Shown here in pieces: positions 9,405 to 21,894 of a stretch of 64,000 bases of DNA. A program made the translations under genes and the position numbers. Origin of the DNA: Zopfochytrium polystomum (lineage: Eukaryota; Chytridiomycota; Chytridiomycetes; Chytridiales; Chytridiaceae). Positions within the stretch are counted from its first letter, which is position 1. Every line of letters starts with the position of its first letter. The DNA lies in contig JAIVFJ010000258.1 in NCBI GenBank assembly GCA_025765615.1, positions 1 through 64,000 on the forward strand, given 5' to 3'. Under the pieces are notes generated by a model that worked only from the letters and a program-made list of their open reading frames with translations, had not been told where the DNA came from and searched no databases.

Positions 9405-11928
9405 GTGCTCCACTGCTACGTTCGCTTGCTGGCTCGCTTAGCACTCAATCCCACCACCCATCCATCCCCTCCTCTCTCACTCTCCTTCGCCACGATCGAG
9501 CTCACGCCCCTCCGCAGAAAGGGAGAAGTGAAAAGCGGGGACACAACTAAGAACAAGCAGCAGCCACACGGGAGCAGACACAGACACAGACCCTCAATCA
9601 ACGCATCAAACAAACAATGCCAGTACCAACAGCAGAAGCAGCAACAAAGAGGAGGTTGTTGGCAAAAACAGCAGCAGCAGTACCAGAGCCGCCCGCACCA
9701 GCAGCAGCACCAGCAGCAGCGGAAGTGGCTTTCATCTCGGCTCCACCAACGGCGGCGACGGCGGCGGCAGCAGCGTTCCCGAACAGCAAGCCCGTCAAGC
9801 CACAGCAACAGCAGCAACCAAAGCGCCACCACCAGTTCCGCCTCAGCCTCAACCTCCACAACCTCAACCTCAACCTCACCAACGCTAACCACGCCTCAAC
9901 CGCGGCCACCCCTCGCCGCCCTCTCCTCGTCCCCGCTGCCTTCGCCGTCGCCCGCGTCTGCCGGCCCCGCGCTCCCGTCATCGTTGCCGGCTCCGTCGCC
10001 TCCGTCGCCCGCTGCAGCCACAGCCACCACAGCACCAACAACGACGACGCCCCCCCCACATCCGCACCCGCGGTCACGCCTTCGGCGTGCCTCCCTCGCG
10101 GCGGACTTTAAACTCGGCTCCGCTGCCGCCGCCGCCGCCCCCGCAGCCCCCGCAGCTGCAAACAACAACGACAGCAACAAAAATACCAGGGGTCCGCCCG
10201 AGCAGAACACCAACAGCAGCAGCAGCAACAACGCTGCGACGACGACGACCACGCCGTCGGTGCCGCCATCGCGGCCCGCCCTTCTAGCGACCTCGGCCTC
10301 GACGAGCCACCTCGGCGCCCTCTTGGCTCACGCGGACGGCAACAGCAACAGCACCAACAAGCCTCATATGGAATCGCTCCAGCTAGCCGCGGCGACGTAA
10401 GTTAGTTGGGGTTACCCTCCACTCCCCGCTCCAAAGGAAACTGACGTTCCACCCCCCCTTCCCATCAACAAAAACACACACAAAACCCACAAAAGCGCCG
10501 TCAAGCTCAAACGCTCTCTAGATCTCGACCTCGTGCAGCGCGTCCTCATCCGAAACCTCCTCCGCGCCCTCCGCGGCTCCTTTGCAGGCAGCCTCGTCGC
10601 CGCTCTCCAGCACTTCGACGTCGACCCGGAACCCGCCGCCGCCGGCCGCCGCCGCAGCAGGAGGAAGGGGTTGAAGGGAAGTAAAGGACACCACCACCAC
10701 CACCACCATAGGCAGCAGAAAAGGCAGCAGCGCGTCGTGCCGCCGCCGTCGCCGACGCTGGCTGCGGCGGCGGAGGCGGGGAAGCCATTGTTCGTCGCCG
10801 TTGACGAGTCGGACGACGAGGGCGGCGCGGACAGGGGCCCTGACGGCGGCGACGAGGACGACGTGCCGCTGGCAAGACTGAACGGTGCGCAGATGCGCGC
10901 GGCGGCGGGGAAGCCGACGACGTCGACGACGGGGGGGATGCGGATGAGAAGGAGCAGAGCGAGGAGGGCGTCGACGCCCCCGCCCCCGTTGTCTCTGACG
11001 GCGCCTGGCCCCGTTGAAGACGAAGACAACGTGCCGCTTGGCCGTCTCGCGACCCTGCACGCGGCGGCGGCTGCGGCTGCCACAGTAGTACCCGGTCCGC
11101 GGTCCGCGGACCCCGCGTTCTCCCCGACCGACGCGCTGCCCTCTCCGACGCCGTCAACGACGACGACGCTGCAACGCAAGCGCCGCCCGTCGTCCATCCT
11201 CTCCTTCGTCGCCCGCGCAAAAAACGTCGTGGACGTCGTCGTCCCCACCACCCCCGTCGCAGCAACTGTCCTCGCCCCGCTCCGCGTCCGCGCCGTCCTT
11301 TTCTTCCCACATCCCCCAGCTTGCCGCCGCACCCGCCACCGACGACGAAGACAACGGCGACAGCGACAGCGTCTTTTCGCTGCCACTGCTGCCCCTCGAC
11401 CCGTTGTTACCCTCACCGCGCCCGTCGACGTCCTCGTCGTCGTCGTCGTCCTGGTCCTCTGCCTCCTCCTGCTCGTCCATGTCGTCAACGACGGCCGCCG
11501 CCGCCAGCGCCAGCGTCCCACCGTCGTCGTCGTCGTTGACTCCGCCGTCTCCGTTCCCGGCGCCCTCGACGCACCACCACCACCTCTTTTCGGCGCTCCG
11601 CGCGCGGCAAGGGCGGCGACGGCGGCAGCCCGACCCAGCCCAGCAGCAGCAGCAACAGCAACAGCAGCAGGCGACGCCCCCTGCGCCGAAACGCGGGAGC
11701 GGCGGTGGATCGCGGCTCGCGGCGGCGTTCGGGCGGCTCGTGAAGCGCGGCGACGACGTGGGAAAGGCACGGGCTGCGGCGGCGGGGGCGGCGCGCGGCG
11801 AAGGAGGCCAAGGTGAGGAAGTACAAGGTGTTGACGACGACAACGACCGCGACCACCACGACGGCGACGGCGACGGCGGGTTGTGGGCAGCACCGACGCG
11901 GGTGCGCAGACGCAGCTTGATGGTGTGA
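9405..11928 (+). CDS. low-complexity DDVPL-motif protein, paralogue A
   Basis: Two exons: up to 10396 and from 10496, with a 99-bp GTAAGT...AAAAG intron in phase 2. Exon 1 is rich in Gln, Ser, Pro and Ala and ends HMESLQLAAAT; the frame opens at 9405 (ATG) and a better-placed ATG at 9617 is in another frame, so the true start is open. Exon 2 begins with a conserved core (AVKLKRSLDLDLVQRVLIRN, then LLRALRG), followed by EDDVPLARL and EDNVPLGRL motifs and Ser-rich sequence. After an A6 run at about 11220 the plausible coding frame shifts by one (SSPPPPSQQLSS..., then a poly-Gln tract, ending at 11928). It is homologous to the convergent gene at 13408-17161. DD-(I/V)-PL motifs recur in fungal regulatory proteins; function unknown. 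Confidence 0.6.
10397..10495 (+). other. phase-2 intron shared with paralogue B
   Basis: Donor GTAAGT, acceptor AAAAG. It splits the Thr codon at the end of QLAAAT, exactly where the intron at 16403-16457 splits QLAFVT in the paralogue. Confidence 0.8.
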
Positions 11929-13407
11929 AAGAACGAGGCCCTCCTCCTCCTCCTCCCTCTTCTTCTCCTTCTCCTCCTCCTCCTCCTCCTCCTTCTTCTT
12001 CTCCTTCTCTTTCCCCTCCTCTTCTTGCTCTTCTCTTCGCCACTCGACTTCTCCTTTTGGCCGTGGGGGCGGGAATCTGGTTCGAAAAATACGGAGTGGA
12101 CGGGCTTTAGCCAACGCGTGCCCTCCCAACAAACCGTTTCTCTCCTTCCGCACCCAATCAGCTCGACGTATTATTTGAGGTGTTCATTAATATTTTACTT
12201 TATAATTTTGTTTCGTCCTGTTATGTTGTTCATCCATCGTACCCCCACCCCCGGCTCCCTCGCTCCCTGGACATTTGTCATTGTACGGCCTTCCTCCCGC
12301 CCCTTCGGTCTACTCCTGCTTCTCCTCCATCTTCAACTTCTCTTTCTTCTCTTTCTCCCTCCCTCCTTCCCTCCTTCCTTCCTTCCTTCCCTGCCTTCTG
12401 GTTTCACAACGCACAACCATCCAACCGACCAACACAACCAACCAAACCACCAAGTTCACCTTTTCTGCTCGTATAGGCTAAAATATATGCCCCCCCAAAT
12501 AACAACACTCACTCATAACACACTGTGAGAACAACACAAAGTAAGCACCGGAAAAAAAAAAAAAATTCAATAAGAATAACAATAAAATAAAAGAAAATGT
12601 GTGCACTAAATACCCAAAGGACCCGTGTGTGTGTGTGTGTTTTTTTCGTGTTGTGTGTCCATGTGAATGGGCGTTTCGTTGATTGGACCGGGACGGGCGT
12701 TCCCTCAACCGGTTCTCTATTATGTTCATCCCCCACCCACCCAACCCCCGAGGACAGTACACTCTCGCTGTCCGCTACCCTTGCAACACATGGACACACA
12801 CACACACACACTCGCCCCTCTGCCCCGCACCAGATGCCCAAAAAAACAACAACTAAGAAATAAAACGCCCAAGGAAGTCGGGGGTAAACAGAAGAGGCAG
12901 GTGAAGGTAGGGTAGTGTAGGGAAAGGGGGGACACGCAGGGAGCGATTTTTTGGATTGGGGCCTCAAACACCCCTCAAACAACGGTAAAGGATCAAACTG
13001 GAGAGAAAAAATAAAAGTTGAGAGAAGAGAGCTAGAAAACCAAAAAAAAAAAAAAAAAAAAAAAAAAGCCAGAAAACAAAAAAAAACACAACGTAGCAGG
13101 GACCAGGAAATCGAGGGGGGAAAAAAAATAAATGCAATTCTTCACTCTTGACAACCGAAACGATAGCGGGGAGGAAAAGAATAGGAACGGAAAGGAGAAA
13201 AAGAAACGAGACGGAAAGAAAAAAGCCACAAAACAACGCAGGCGCAGCGCTGAGCAAAGGATAAACACGCAGACACACACACACGCGGCAGCGAAATGGA
13301 GATTGTGAGAGCAGGAGCGAGCAAAGAGGAGTGCTGGCAAAACACGTTACTCACCCCTCATGCAAGGAACCCACAACCGCAAGGCCCGCCCCAAACCACC
13401 TCGCCTT
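11929..13407. other. 3' intergenic region between convergent genes
   Basis: Pyrimidine-rich (about 11940-12030 and 12300-12400), then AT-rich with (TG)n near 12624, (CA)n near 12795 and an A25 run near 13043. No coding frame is supported. Presumably the 3' UTRs of both flanking genes. Confidence 0.5.
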
Positions 13408-16400
13408 TCACAACCGCCACTCGAGCTGAAACACGTCGTCCAGCGTCACCTCGACGCCCTCCACGCTCTGGAACGAGACCCGCTTATCCACGCCGCCTCC
13501 GACTCCGCTCCCGCTCCCTCCGCCCCCACCGATCGCCTCGCCAAACCCGCTGAGCAGCAGCCCGCCCGCGGCAGCGGCCGCCGCGACTTCGGCGAAGATC
13601 TCGTCTTCGAAGGATAGCGCCGCCGCCGCCGAGGACGACGAAGAGGAGGTGGTGGTGGAAGCGGAAGACGACGAGGAGGAGGAGGAGGAGGAGGAGGAGA
13701 AGGAGAAGGGTAGAGGAGCGAGTCCGCGGCTTGCGGCTGTTGTCGGCGTTGTAGTCGTCGTCGGGCCGGACAGCGGGGAGTACGGAGAGGAGAGAGAGGA
13801 AAGGGCGGACGACGATGACAGTGTGCCGGCCGACAGCGACGGGGGCGACGAGAGCGAGGACGAGGGAGAACCAGCCGAGGGGGACCTCGACAACGACGAC
13901 GACGACGACGACGACGACGCCGACGACGCCGAGGCCGACGACGACCCGGAAAACGTCCGCGGTGGCGCCAGGAACGACGGGCGGACCGACAGTGGCTGGA
14001 ACGTAGACGGCGTCAGCGCCGGCCGCTGTTGCTGCTGCTGCTGTTTCTGGTGCTGGTGCTGGTGCTGTTGCGATGCGGCCGGCGGCGGCGGGTGCGTCGC
14101 AAAGAGGGAGGCTGGCGCCTGCTTTCTGCTGCTGTGCTTCGTCGTCGGCGTCGTCGTCTCCAGCGCCGGCACTGTGGAAACAGAGTAGTTGGAGGGCGAG
14201 TACGTCGACGACGATGATGACGACGACGACAAAGGGCGTTGTGAGGGTTTGCGGTTACTGCCGAGGCTCGATGAGCGAGTGAGGTGGACGGATGGAGGGG
14301 ATAGAGTCGATGACGACGACGACGAGGATGTCGCTGAAGGAAACTGCGACGAATAAGAAGACGACAAAAACGTGTTGCTACGAGTAACCTCGGCTTGGCG
14401 CGTGCTGGTGCTCGAGCTCAGGATAGACGCACCGTGTGTCTGCTGCCCAGGCCGCTGCGGTCCCGGCGTAATAAACGCTCCTGCCGCTGCTGCAGTTGCC
14501 GTTGCTGAGGGTCCAGCCGACGGGCTGATTGCTGTCACGGTCGAGTTTGGAGACGCCGACGCGTCGCCTTTCGAGTACTCTGCGTACAACGACTCCCAGT
14601 CGCGGCTGGACCTACGCGACGGTATCGACGGACGCGCGGCCGCCGCATCGGCGTCGCCGGGGGGACTGGTCGGGCCGCGCATGTACGAAGACCGACGCGC
14701 CGGCGGTTTGGGAGGAACTTCCGGCGGCGAGGGGGGCATCGAGGACCGCTCCGGGATCCTCGGCAGCGTCTTGTCCACGGCGCCGACGACCGACGGCATC
14801 TCGCCGCCGTCCTCGGCGGGCGCGGTGATAAAGCTGGCGCTGCCCGTCATTGCACTGTACGACTGCGAGTAGCGCTGGATTTTTGCGAGCAGGTCGGTGT
14901 CCTCGTTCCAGAGGAGGGACGTCGACCGCGATTTCCGGCTCGAGATGGACTGGCGCTTGAGCTCACGGCTCTTCCGCCGCTGGGACTCTGTAATCATCTG
15001 GTCTCGCTCCCGCTCGTCGAACAGGGCCAACGGGTTGGCGCTAGCCAAAGCGGTGAGCGATGCGAATTCAGCCATCTCCGCGTCGCTGAATATCGGATCG
15101 ACTTCGGTTGTTGGAAGGAAACTTTGATTGCCACCACGCTGCTGTTGGCGCTGATGCTGCTGTGTAAAAGCTGCACCCGTCTCGCTTTCTTCCATCCAGT
15201 CGATGCCACCAGCTTCGACGGGGTCGGTCTGTATCGCCGTGGTTAATCTGGCTGTAGGCTCAGCGATGGCAAGTGTTGCCATCCCCAAATCTTCCGACTT
15301 GGCGCTTGAAGGGCTTTCCTGCTGGAGAGACGCATTGAGCTGGTACGACCACATCAGGGATTCAGCGTCCGGTGCCGAATGTCGCCGTGGCTTGTCCTCG
15401 GACCCCACCGCCCGTGCTGCGACTTCTGGTATTTTCGGTCTTTCCGCGGACGACGTTCCGGGTCGCACCGCCGTAGAAGACTTGCTGGATCCGGGGAATC
15501 GAACAAAGTTTTTCAGCTTTTTCCGCACGGACGCGAACCGCGACTTTGTCGACGAGGCGGACATGTTGGACGTGGTTTCGTCGTCGAGAGTCTTGTTGTT
15601 GCGATCGCGCGCATCGGGTGCTGATTCTTCAGACGACAACGACGACCGAGGGTCACTGACTGCATCGACTGACGGATGGTGTCGCAGTGACGCTGCTGAA
15701 GGATTGGAAGAGCTCCTTGACCGCAATTCGAACACAGATGAGGCTTTGCTTTTCATGGAAGATGGTGAGGGTGAGGTGGTTGTAGTAGACGCCGAGGATG
15801 ATGAGGGAGACGAAGAGAAGGAGCTGGAGTGTGGCGAAGGAGAGGGTATTGAGTTGGGAGACGATGCGGCGGCTCGCGCTCGCGCAACTAGTGCAAGGAG
15901 GAAAGCTTTGGCATTTTGGGCTCGTTTGGTGGAGGTGCTGCTTTGAGCAGTTGAATCTTTCGGTTTTGAAGACGGCGCTTTATTCGGCGCCCGCAACTGG
16001 CCTAACGGCACATCGTCCTCTTCATCATCGGCTATCCGAGGTTCTTTAGCGGGCGGGTCGATCCTGATCAGAGGTCCGCTTGGGCGGGTCTCCTTTGGCA
16101 AAGATCTCTCCGCCTGTTGTGGCTGCAGCAGCTGCTTGGACGATCCTCGCGGGACAATGACAACGGGCTTCTTTGTCGATCGTTCTTTCCGTTTGGCTTC
16201 CTCGGCGTCGTCGCCATCATCGCCATCATCGTCGTCCTCTAATTCGCCTGCAGCATCGCCTGCCCGCTCTGGCTCGTCGGGTTCCGGAAGTGCGGGAAGG
16301 AGGTGAGCCCAAGTCCGGTAGATCGCTTCAAGAAGATTCTGCATGAGGACGATTCTTCCAAGGTCGAATCCTGGGCCTATGCCCTGGTTCAGTTTATATG

Positions 16401-17161
16401 TTCTTGGCGTGGGTGCATGTTAGATCGGCCAGGCAGAGGGGTGGGCTTTACACTTACGTCACGAATGCAAGTTGGATGGGATCGATATGAGGCCTTGCAC
16501 GAGGCCGGAAGATGTTGGAGGAGGCAGCCGCTTCATTGTTGAATTCTCCCGGCACGCGCGCAAGATCGTCGTCGTAGTCGCTATCATCATCTTCGCCATC
16601 TTCATCTCCTTCTTGGTCCTCAGCGTCGTTGCTGCCATCATCATCATCGCTGCCCAGATCAGCAGCCAGCAACGAGAGCCGCATGGGCGATCTGTTGCTC
16701 AGTGTGGAAGGTAGGTTTTCGGGGGCGGGGGGAGGGAGCTGCGGCTGCAGCTGGGGGAAAGGCGCTTGCTGCAGAGGCGGCTCGTACGCCAGGTGTTCCA
16801 GATGAAGCTTTGACGACGGGGATTGCGGAAAGGAGAGCGATAGGGCGAATTGGGTGCTGGCGGATGGGGAAGAGTTGTACGCGGGATTGCCGGACGAGAG
16901 CGACGATGATCCAAGGTGTGGCGGCGGTGGTGAGAGGGAGGGGGGAGACAGCGGCGACAGTGGGGAGAGCGGCGAAAGCGGCGGCCGGGTTGCTGGTGCA
17001 GCCGTTGTTGCCGTTGCCGTTGCCGTTGCCGTTGCTGCGGTCGCGGTGGTCCCGGTCGCGGTCACGGTAGTCCCGGACGCCGGCGCGGGCGATGCAGTTG
17101 CGGGTGGTCGCCACAAAGACCGCCGACACGGACGCCGCGGTGGGGCCGGCGACGACGCCAC
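13408..17161 (-). CDS. low-complexity DDVPL-motif protein, paralogue B
   Basis: Exon 1 runs from about 17161 to 16458 and exon 2 from 16402 to 13408, giving about 1,230 residues. The 55-nt intron (GTAAGT, branch-like TCTAAC, acceptor AAG) splits the Thr codon of QLAFVT. Exon 1 is Pro/Ser-rich, then acidic (SDDDDGSNDAEDQEGDEDG). Exon 2 opens with the conserved core (YKLNQGIGPGFDLGRIVLMQ, then NLLEAIYRTWAHLLPAL), an EEDDVPLGQL motif, and a long Ser-rich tail with a basic patch (KSRFASVRKKLKNFVRF) and poly-Ser tracts. The start is uncertain; another in-frame exon further right is possible. Paralogous to the plus-strand gene at 9405-11928. Function unknown; the composition suggests a disordered, phosphorylatable scaffold. 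Confidence 0.7.
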
Positions 17162-17214
17162 CCTTCTCCTCCTGGCGGTCCATTAATGAAAAATGAATGA
17201 ATGATTTGATTGGA

Positions 17215-17570
17215 GGGCGAGTGTCTGTCTCCCTCTCTCTCTCTTTGAGAAATGAGACAAACTGACAGAGAGAGCGAGAGAGAGACAGACAGACAGAAGT
17301 GAGACAGTGAGACAGACGGAAGACGAGGAAGAACAAGGTCCAATATCAAATTGTGGGTATTGTTGCGAGAGCAGATTGGGCGGTGTTGAGAGCGATTATG
17401 TCCAATGTAGCAAGAGAACAAGAAGAAAGAAGAGCAACATTAAGAAGAACAAGAAGCAAGTAAGACGAGGAAAACGAAGAAGGAAACGCAAAGACGAAGG
17501 AAGAGGCTAACTGAAAGCGACGCGGTCAGCAGAGATAGAGAGAGAGAGAGAGAGTGGTGTGTGTATGTGT
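17215..17570. repeat. CT/GA-rich 5' flank
   Basis: Short CT run at 17230-17244, GA-rich stretch at 17265-17300 and (GA)n at 17533-17553 followed by a (GT)n stretch, upstream of paralogue B. Confidence 0.6.
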
Positions 17571-18055
17571 GTGTGTGCGTTCACACGAGGGAGTTTCTTG
17601 TGGTCGAACCGTTTCAGTTGCTGGCCGCACGGAGTATTTGAAGAGTTTTGCAGCAGTCAGCTTCGTTGTCGCAAGGGCGAAGAATGAAAATAGCGACAAA
17701 CCAAAAATACAAAAAAAAAAAAAAAAAAAGGCCTCCCTCACAGCGACCAGCCCACCCAGTCTGGAAGCGGCAGAGCGCGATCGCGGCTGAGGTGAGACTC
17801 ACCCAAACGAACTCGAACGACCCGCTTCCCACCCCAGAGGAGCAAAGGTGGGGAAAAGGGCCACGATGACGACGAACGTTCGACGAGGACCAGCAACTCC
17901 AGTGAAAAGGAAAATAAGGAGTGAGCAAGAGCGAACATGAGTAGTAGAGCGTGGATGTGCGACTGGTGATATGGATGTGTCGAGTTGTTGCTGCCAGTTG
18001 CTGGCCGTTCTGCACTCAGAATCGCGTCGATGGTCCCCTTTCCACTCATCCCACT
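17571..18055. other. intergenic, no gene seen
   Basis: No supported coding frame; an A19 run lies near 17711. Confidence 0.35.
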
Positions 18056-18292
18056 TCAGCCGGACGGTCTTCTTTCGTGTAGATCTTGTACTTCAGCGAA
18101 GCGTCCAAACTGCGTCGCTCTCATTCGTTGCCACCGGTCGCTCGCGTTGTCCAGTAAAGCGCCATCATCTCCGAAATCCCATGCAGCTTTGCGCAAAAGC
18201 GGCAGATCGGATCGAGCTTCAGCTACCTGATGTTGCATTCGACCGCGGAGAATGGGCTTGGATGACCCTCGCAGTAGTGCAGTCCCCGACAT
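18056..18292 (-). CDS. possible 78-residue protein or exon, unknown
   Basis: ATG at 18292 opens a 78-codon frame of normal amino-acid composition (QHQVAEARSDLPLLRKAAW, then FGDDGALLDNASDRWQRM), unlike the low-complexity shadow frames nearby. It could be one exon: a GTACAAG donor-like site follows RFAE near 18090. It lies divergent from the SAPS gene. No family recognised. Confidence 0.3.
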   Translation of the reverse strand: MSGTALLRGSSKPILRGRMQHQVAEARSDLPLLRKAAWDFGDDGALLDNASDRWQRMRATQFGRFAEVQDLHERRPSG

Positions 18293-18802
18293 CTCTCCAT
18301 CTCCACCTCGATGTATTCACTCAGAAATTTGGCACGAAGAACAGCCTGTAGTTGCCAGTGAAAGGCTTCGAGCCTCCAGATTAAGCGGCCGATCGTATGG
18401 ACGCGGGGGGTTCGGCAGTGCGCTGAAGTGTGTTGTGGGCTGATGTGCGCAGCCGTGGGAGACTCGAAGATCTGATGGTCAACAACGCTCAGCCTCTAAC
18501 CTAACTGTTTTTCCTCGCAACAATCGCAGATCATCCTTCCCACTCTCTTCCCCTCACACCGTCGATCCACTTTGCCAAGGAGACTGCCATTGCCCTAAAA
18601 CGATTTGGACCGTCCTCACTCCCTCCATTCGTCCCTCATCGCACGTGTAAGTTGGGGTGACCATTGGGGCGAGAAAATGGCAGACAGGCTCTGTTCTAAC
18701 CACGATCAGTGGCCATTGCGATCTTCACAGCAGCGAAACTGGGCTAGGCCGTGGTCAACCAACTGCAAGACTCGAACGCTGCGTTTTGTTTAATACCTCG
18801 CG

Positions 18803-21800
18803 ATGTTCTGGCGCTTCGGCTTTCAGTCCGCCTCGGCGATCGACCGCGCTGTTGGACAAGGATTCAGTCACACTAGAGGAACTTTTCGAGGGTCGACGAG
18901 CTTTTGCAGGAGTGCAAGGCGCATAATTCGAAGTTGATTGATTTGTGAGTCTGTCGATTTCTCGATTTGTTCTAGAATTAACATCTTTGTAACGTCCATC
19001 CACTCTCCCAATCGCACCAGTCTTTCCAAACCTGATAATTTGAACAAACTCTTGCTTATGCTGACAAACTCCGAACTCGACGATGCGAAAAAATACAAGT
19101 AAGTATATGGCTTTGGCTTTGCTCCGCGCGTAGTTTGAAGCTGATGCATTATTCGATACAACCAAAGATACCCATACCTTGCCTGCGAAGTTATCAGTTG
19201 TGAGATATTAACTGTGTGCGATGGTCTTGTCGCCGACATCGCTCTTCTGAACACATTCTGGACATTTCTGGACCGCCCCGCTCCTATTGACCCGCTTCAG
19301 GCCAGCTACTTCAGCAAAGTGAATGGCATTTTAATGCAGAAGAAAGTTGCGGAGGTGAAACTCCCGTCTGCCGTCGCCACAGTCAAAATTTTTTATTCAT
19401 ATCCTTCCTCCCGACAGATGATCGAATTTGTCCGGAATCAGCCAGACGTTGTCAAGCGGATGCTTCAACACATCGCGAACGCCTCCATTGCTGAGCTGCT
19501 TTTGAAAATCATCAGCGTCGAGGAGCTACCTGAAGCGCAAGGGATCGTTGGGGTTTGTGTTACTCAATTAGTCGCTTCCATCGCGACTGTTCTTCTGAGT
19601 GTGGACCACTTTGCGATTTTCAGTGGCTGTGCGCGCAAGGCTTGATCCCGCAGCTCATTGACCGCTTAGAGCCAAGTCTGGACATCGAGATTCACAATAC
19701 GGCCTCCCAGACAATCCTGGATATTATTGCTGTTAGCTACCAAAACATTGCTGCGCAGGAGGCTGCAATCGCTGCGGGCGAGGCGGTGTCGACCGAGGGA
19801 AGCACATCGCTAGTGGATCAGCTGAAAAGGTAGAGTTTACGCTCCACTCGAGCCAAGCGTGCGTTCCTGATTGTGGCTAATGAATCACTCGCAAACTGCA
19901 GTGCACCAATTATTAAAAAATTGGTAGGTTTTATGCTCGACAAGGAGGCACCAAACGCGTCGTCAACATTAGCGAACGGTATCAACATTATCATCGAGAT
20001 CATCCGAAGATACTGCAGGTGACAAAGCTGTCGCGTCGGCCATAGTATTAACCCAACGTTCGCAGTGAAATTGAGCAGGCCGAATACCAGCAGCACCAAT
20101 TCCAGCAGCAAATGATCTCGCCCCGGACCGGAAATATATTGCCAACTGAGGAAAAAGTTCGGATTCTGGCGACGGATTTGAATGACCTGCTTCACGCTCT
20201 TGGAGACCGGGTCGAAGAGATGGCAGTCCTGCTTGATAATCCAAGAACTGAGGTATTATTTTTGAATTTTTGCGAATACCTCCTGGAAAATGAGTTAATA
20301 TTGTCAATGCACTCGGTTTCGTCAGCCCTTCTTCACAGCAGTCGCTGGCGACGTCGTTCCCCTTGGCTCGGAGCGCCTCAAAACTTGCGAACTCTTTGCA
20401 GAAATCCTTCACCTTCAGTACCTCTACTACTCCAGCCCACTGTTCGACCGCCTCGTTGAATCCTCCACTTCGACTCAGGCGTCGGCACCATCACCCGCAT
20501 CCACCGCTACGTTGACAGCACCTGCGCCAGCCCCACTACCGTCCGACCCCACCAGTACGGCGCCCCCATCGGTGTCAGACGAGGGCAGCGAAGTTACTGC
20601 ACGAAAGCTTGATTCGAGTCAGGGTGACGTTGATGCGCTGGCAGCCGCAGTTTCGCGGATGCAGGTTTCAGCACAAACAAACGTCGCGGACGAGCTCGTG
20701 GCCGTCACGGACAAGTTCGTCAGGTCTAGAATATTGCCCATGTGTCTGGTGAGCAGTGAGAAGACCCTTTATTTTTTTCGTTCTTGTGCTTCGGATAGCT
20801 TCGCACAAGTTTGGCGCTGAAGTCGCCCACACTGACCATCACTGATCAAATCTGCGTCCGCCTTGCTGTTCCGTCGGAACCAGAAACTTTTCTTTGACTT
20901 CCCATGGAACAACTTCTTGCATTCTGTCGTGTACGACATGATCGCAAAGGTTTTCAACACGTACTCTTACACGTCGACGACATCGTACGCTCGCCCGCTG
21001 CCCCAGCCTGAAGTCGACGGATCGGAGGACCCGCCAGCAGCAGCGGCGGCGGCGGCAGCGGCGGCCTTTGCTTCAGCGTCGCCGGACGGACTGGAAGCCA
21101 AGATGGTGGGCGTCAAAGCGAGCTTCAAGGCGCTTGTGCTTTCGGTATGTGCATGCTTGGCTTGACTTATCTCAGGAGGGAGTTCAGATTGCTTATTTCT
21201 TCGGTCGTATACGTCTCCCGAATTTCGTCCTACACACGACTGTTGCATTCCAGATATTGGTCGAAGGCAAGCTGTCGGCGCTCATTATTGACGCTCAAAC
21301 TCGAAACGACGCGATAGAGAAGGAGCCTCGCGGCACTCGGCTCGGGTTCATGGGACACCTCACGTACATTGCGGACGAGATTTGCAAACTGCTCGAGAAG
21401 TGTGGAGCGGACTTTGAAGGTGACACGGACACTGCTGGTAAGTGGGAAGCTGTTGCCTTTGTCTTTTTCTTTTCTGTTTCGCCTAACACTGCGCTGTATG
21501 AACCCCGAATCCGATTGTCGTCCGAACAAACAAACAAACAAAAATAAAAAAACAAAACAACAACACGAAAGGCACCGCCGTGGTCCACCCAGACTGGGAC
21601 GCCTACGTCAACGGTGTCCTTCGGGAAACCAAGGAGCGGGACCGGCAGCTCCTCGGCGGAGCGCGACCGGCGCAGCTGGGTGCACCCCACGTGCCCGTCG
21701 CTCAGATGAATCCCGAGTTGCTGGACGCGTTGCCGGCGGGGATGGGGTCTGGCGGACCGGCAGTCGCTGCGTCGGGAGCCTCGGGGACCGCGGCAGGGGG

Positions 21801-21894
21801 CGACAGCGGCGACGCGTCGTCGTCGACGCCGTCGGCTGCCGCAGTGCGATTGGGGGAGGCGGACGGGTGGTCGTCGGGAATCAATTTCGATTGA
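18803..21894 (+). CDS. SAPS-domain, SIT4/PP6-associated phosphatase regulator
   Basis: Eleven exons: 18803-18944, 19021-19098, 19168-19354, 19418-19552, 19624-19829, 19902-20018, 20066-20252, 20326-20748, 20884-21144, 21254-21437, 21572-21894; about 746 codons. It starts with the family's MFWRFGF signature and continues with DELLQECKAHNSKLIDF, LSKPDNLNKLL, KYPYLACEVIS, ASYFSKVNGILMQKK, DLNDLLHALGDR, LFFDFPWNNFLHSVVYDMI and GFMGHLTYIADEIC. These are hallmarks of yeast Sap/human PP6R proteins, which bind the PP6/Sit4 catalytic subunit. The C-terminus is short and Ser/Gly-rich. Oddity: exon 1 has two one-base frame shifts relative to the family reading, near 18848 and at 18891, so a strict translation stops early; everything downstream is clean. 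I regard the gene as real and the shifts as probable consensus errors. Confidence 0.9.

Noticed and set aside
10412..12043. Long antisense frame (543 codons) opposite paralogue A
   Set aside because: Shadow of GC-rich, stop-poor coding sequence; Arg-rich with no motif, while the plus strand has a conserved core and intron.
13649..14188. Acidic plus-strand frame inside paralogue B
   Set aside because: Antisense of Ser-rich codons (TCG/TCC to CGA/GGA); no independent support.
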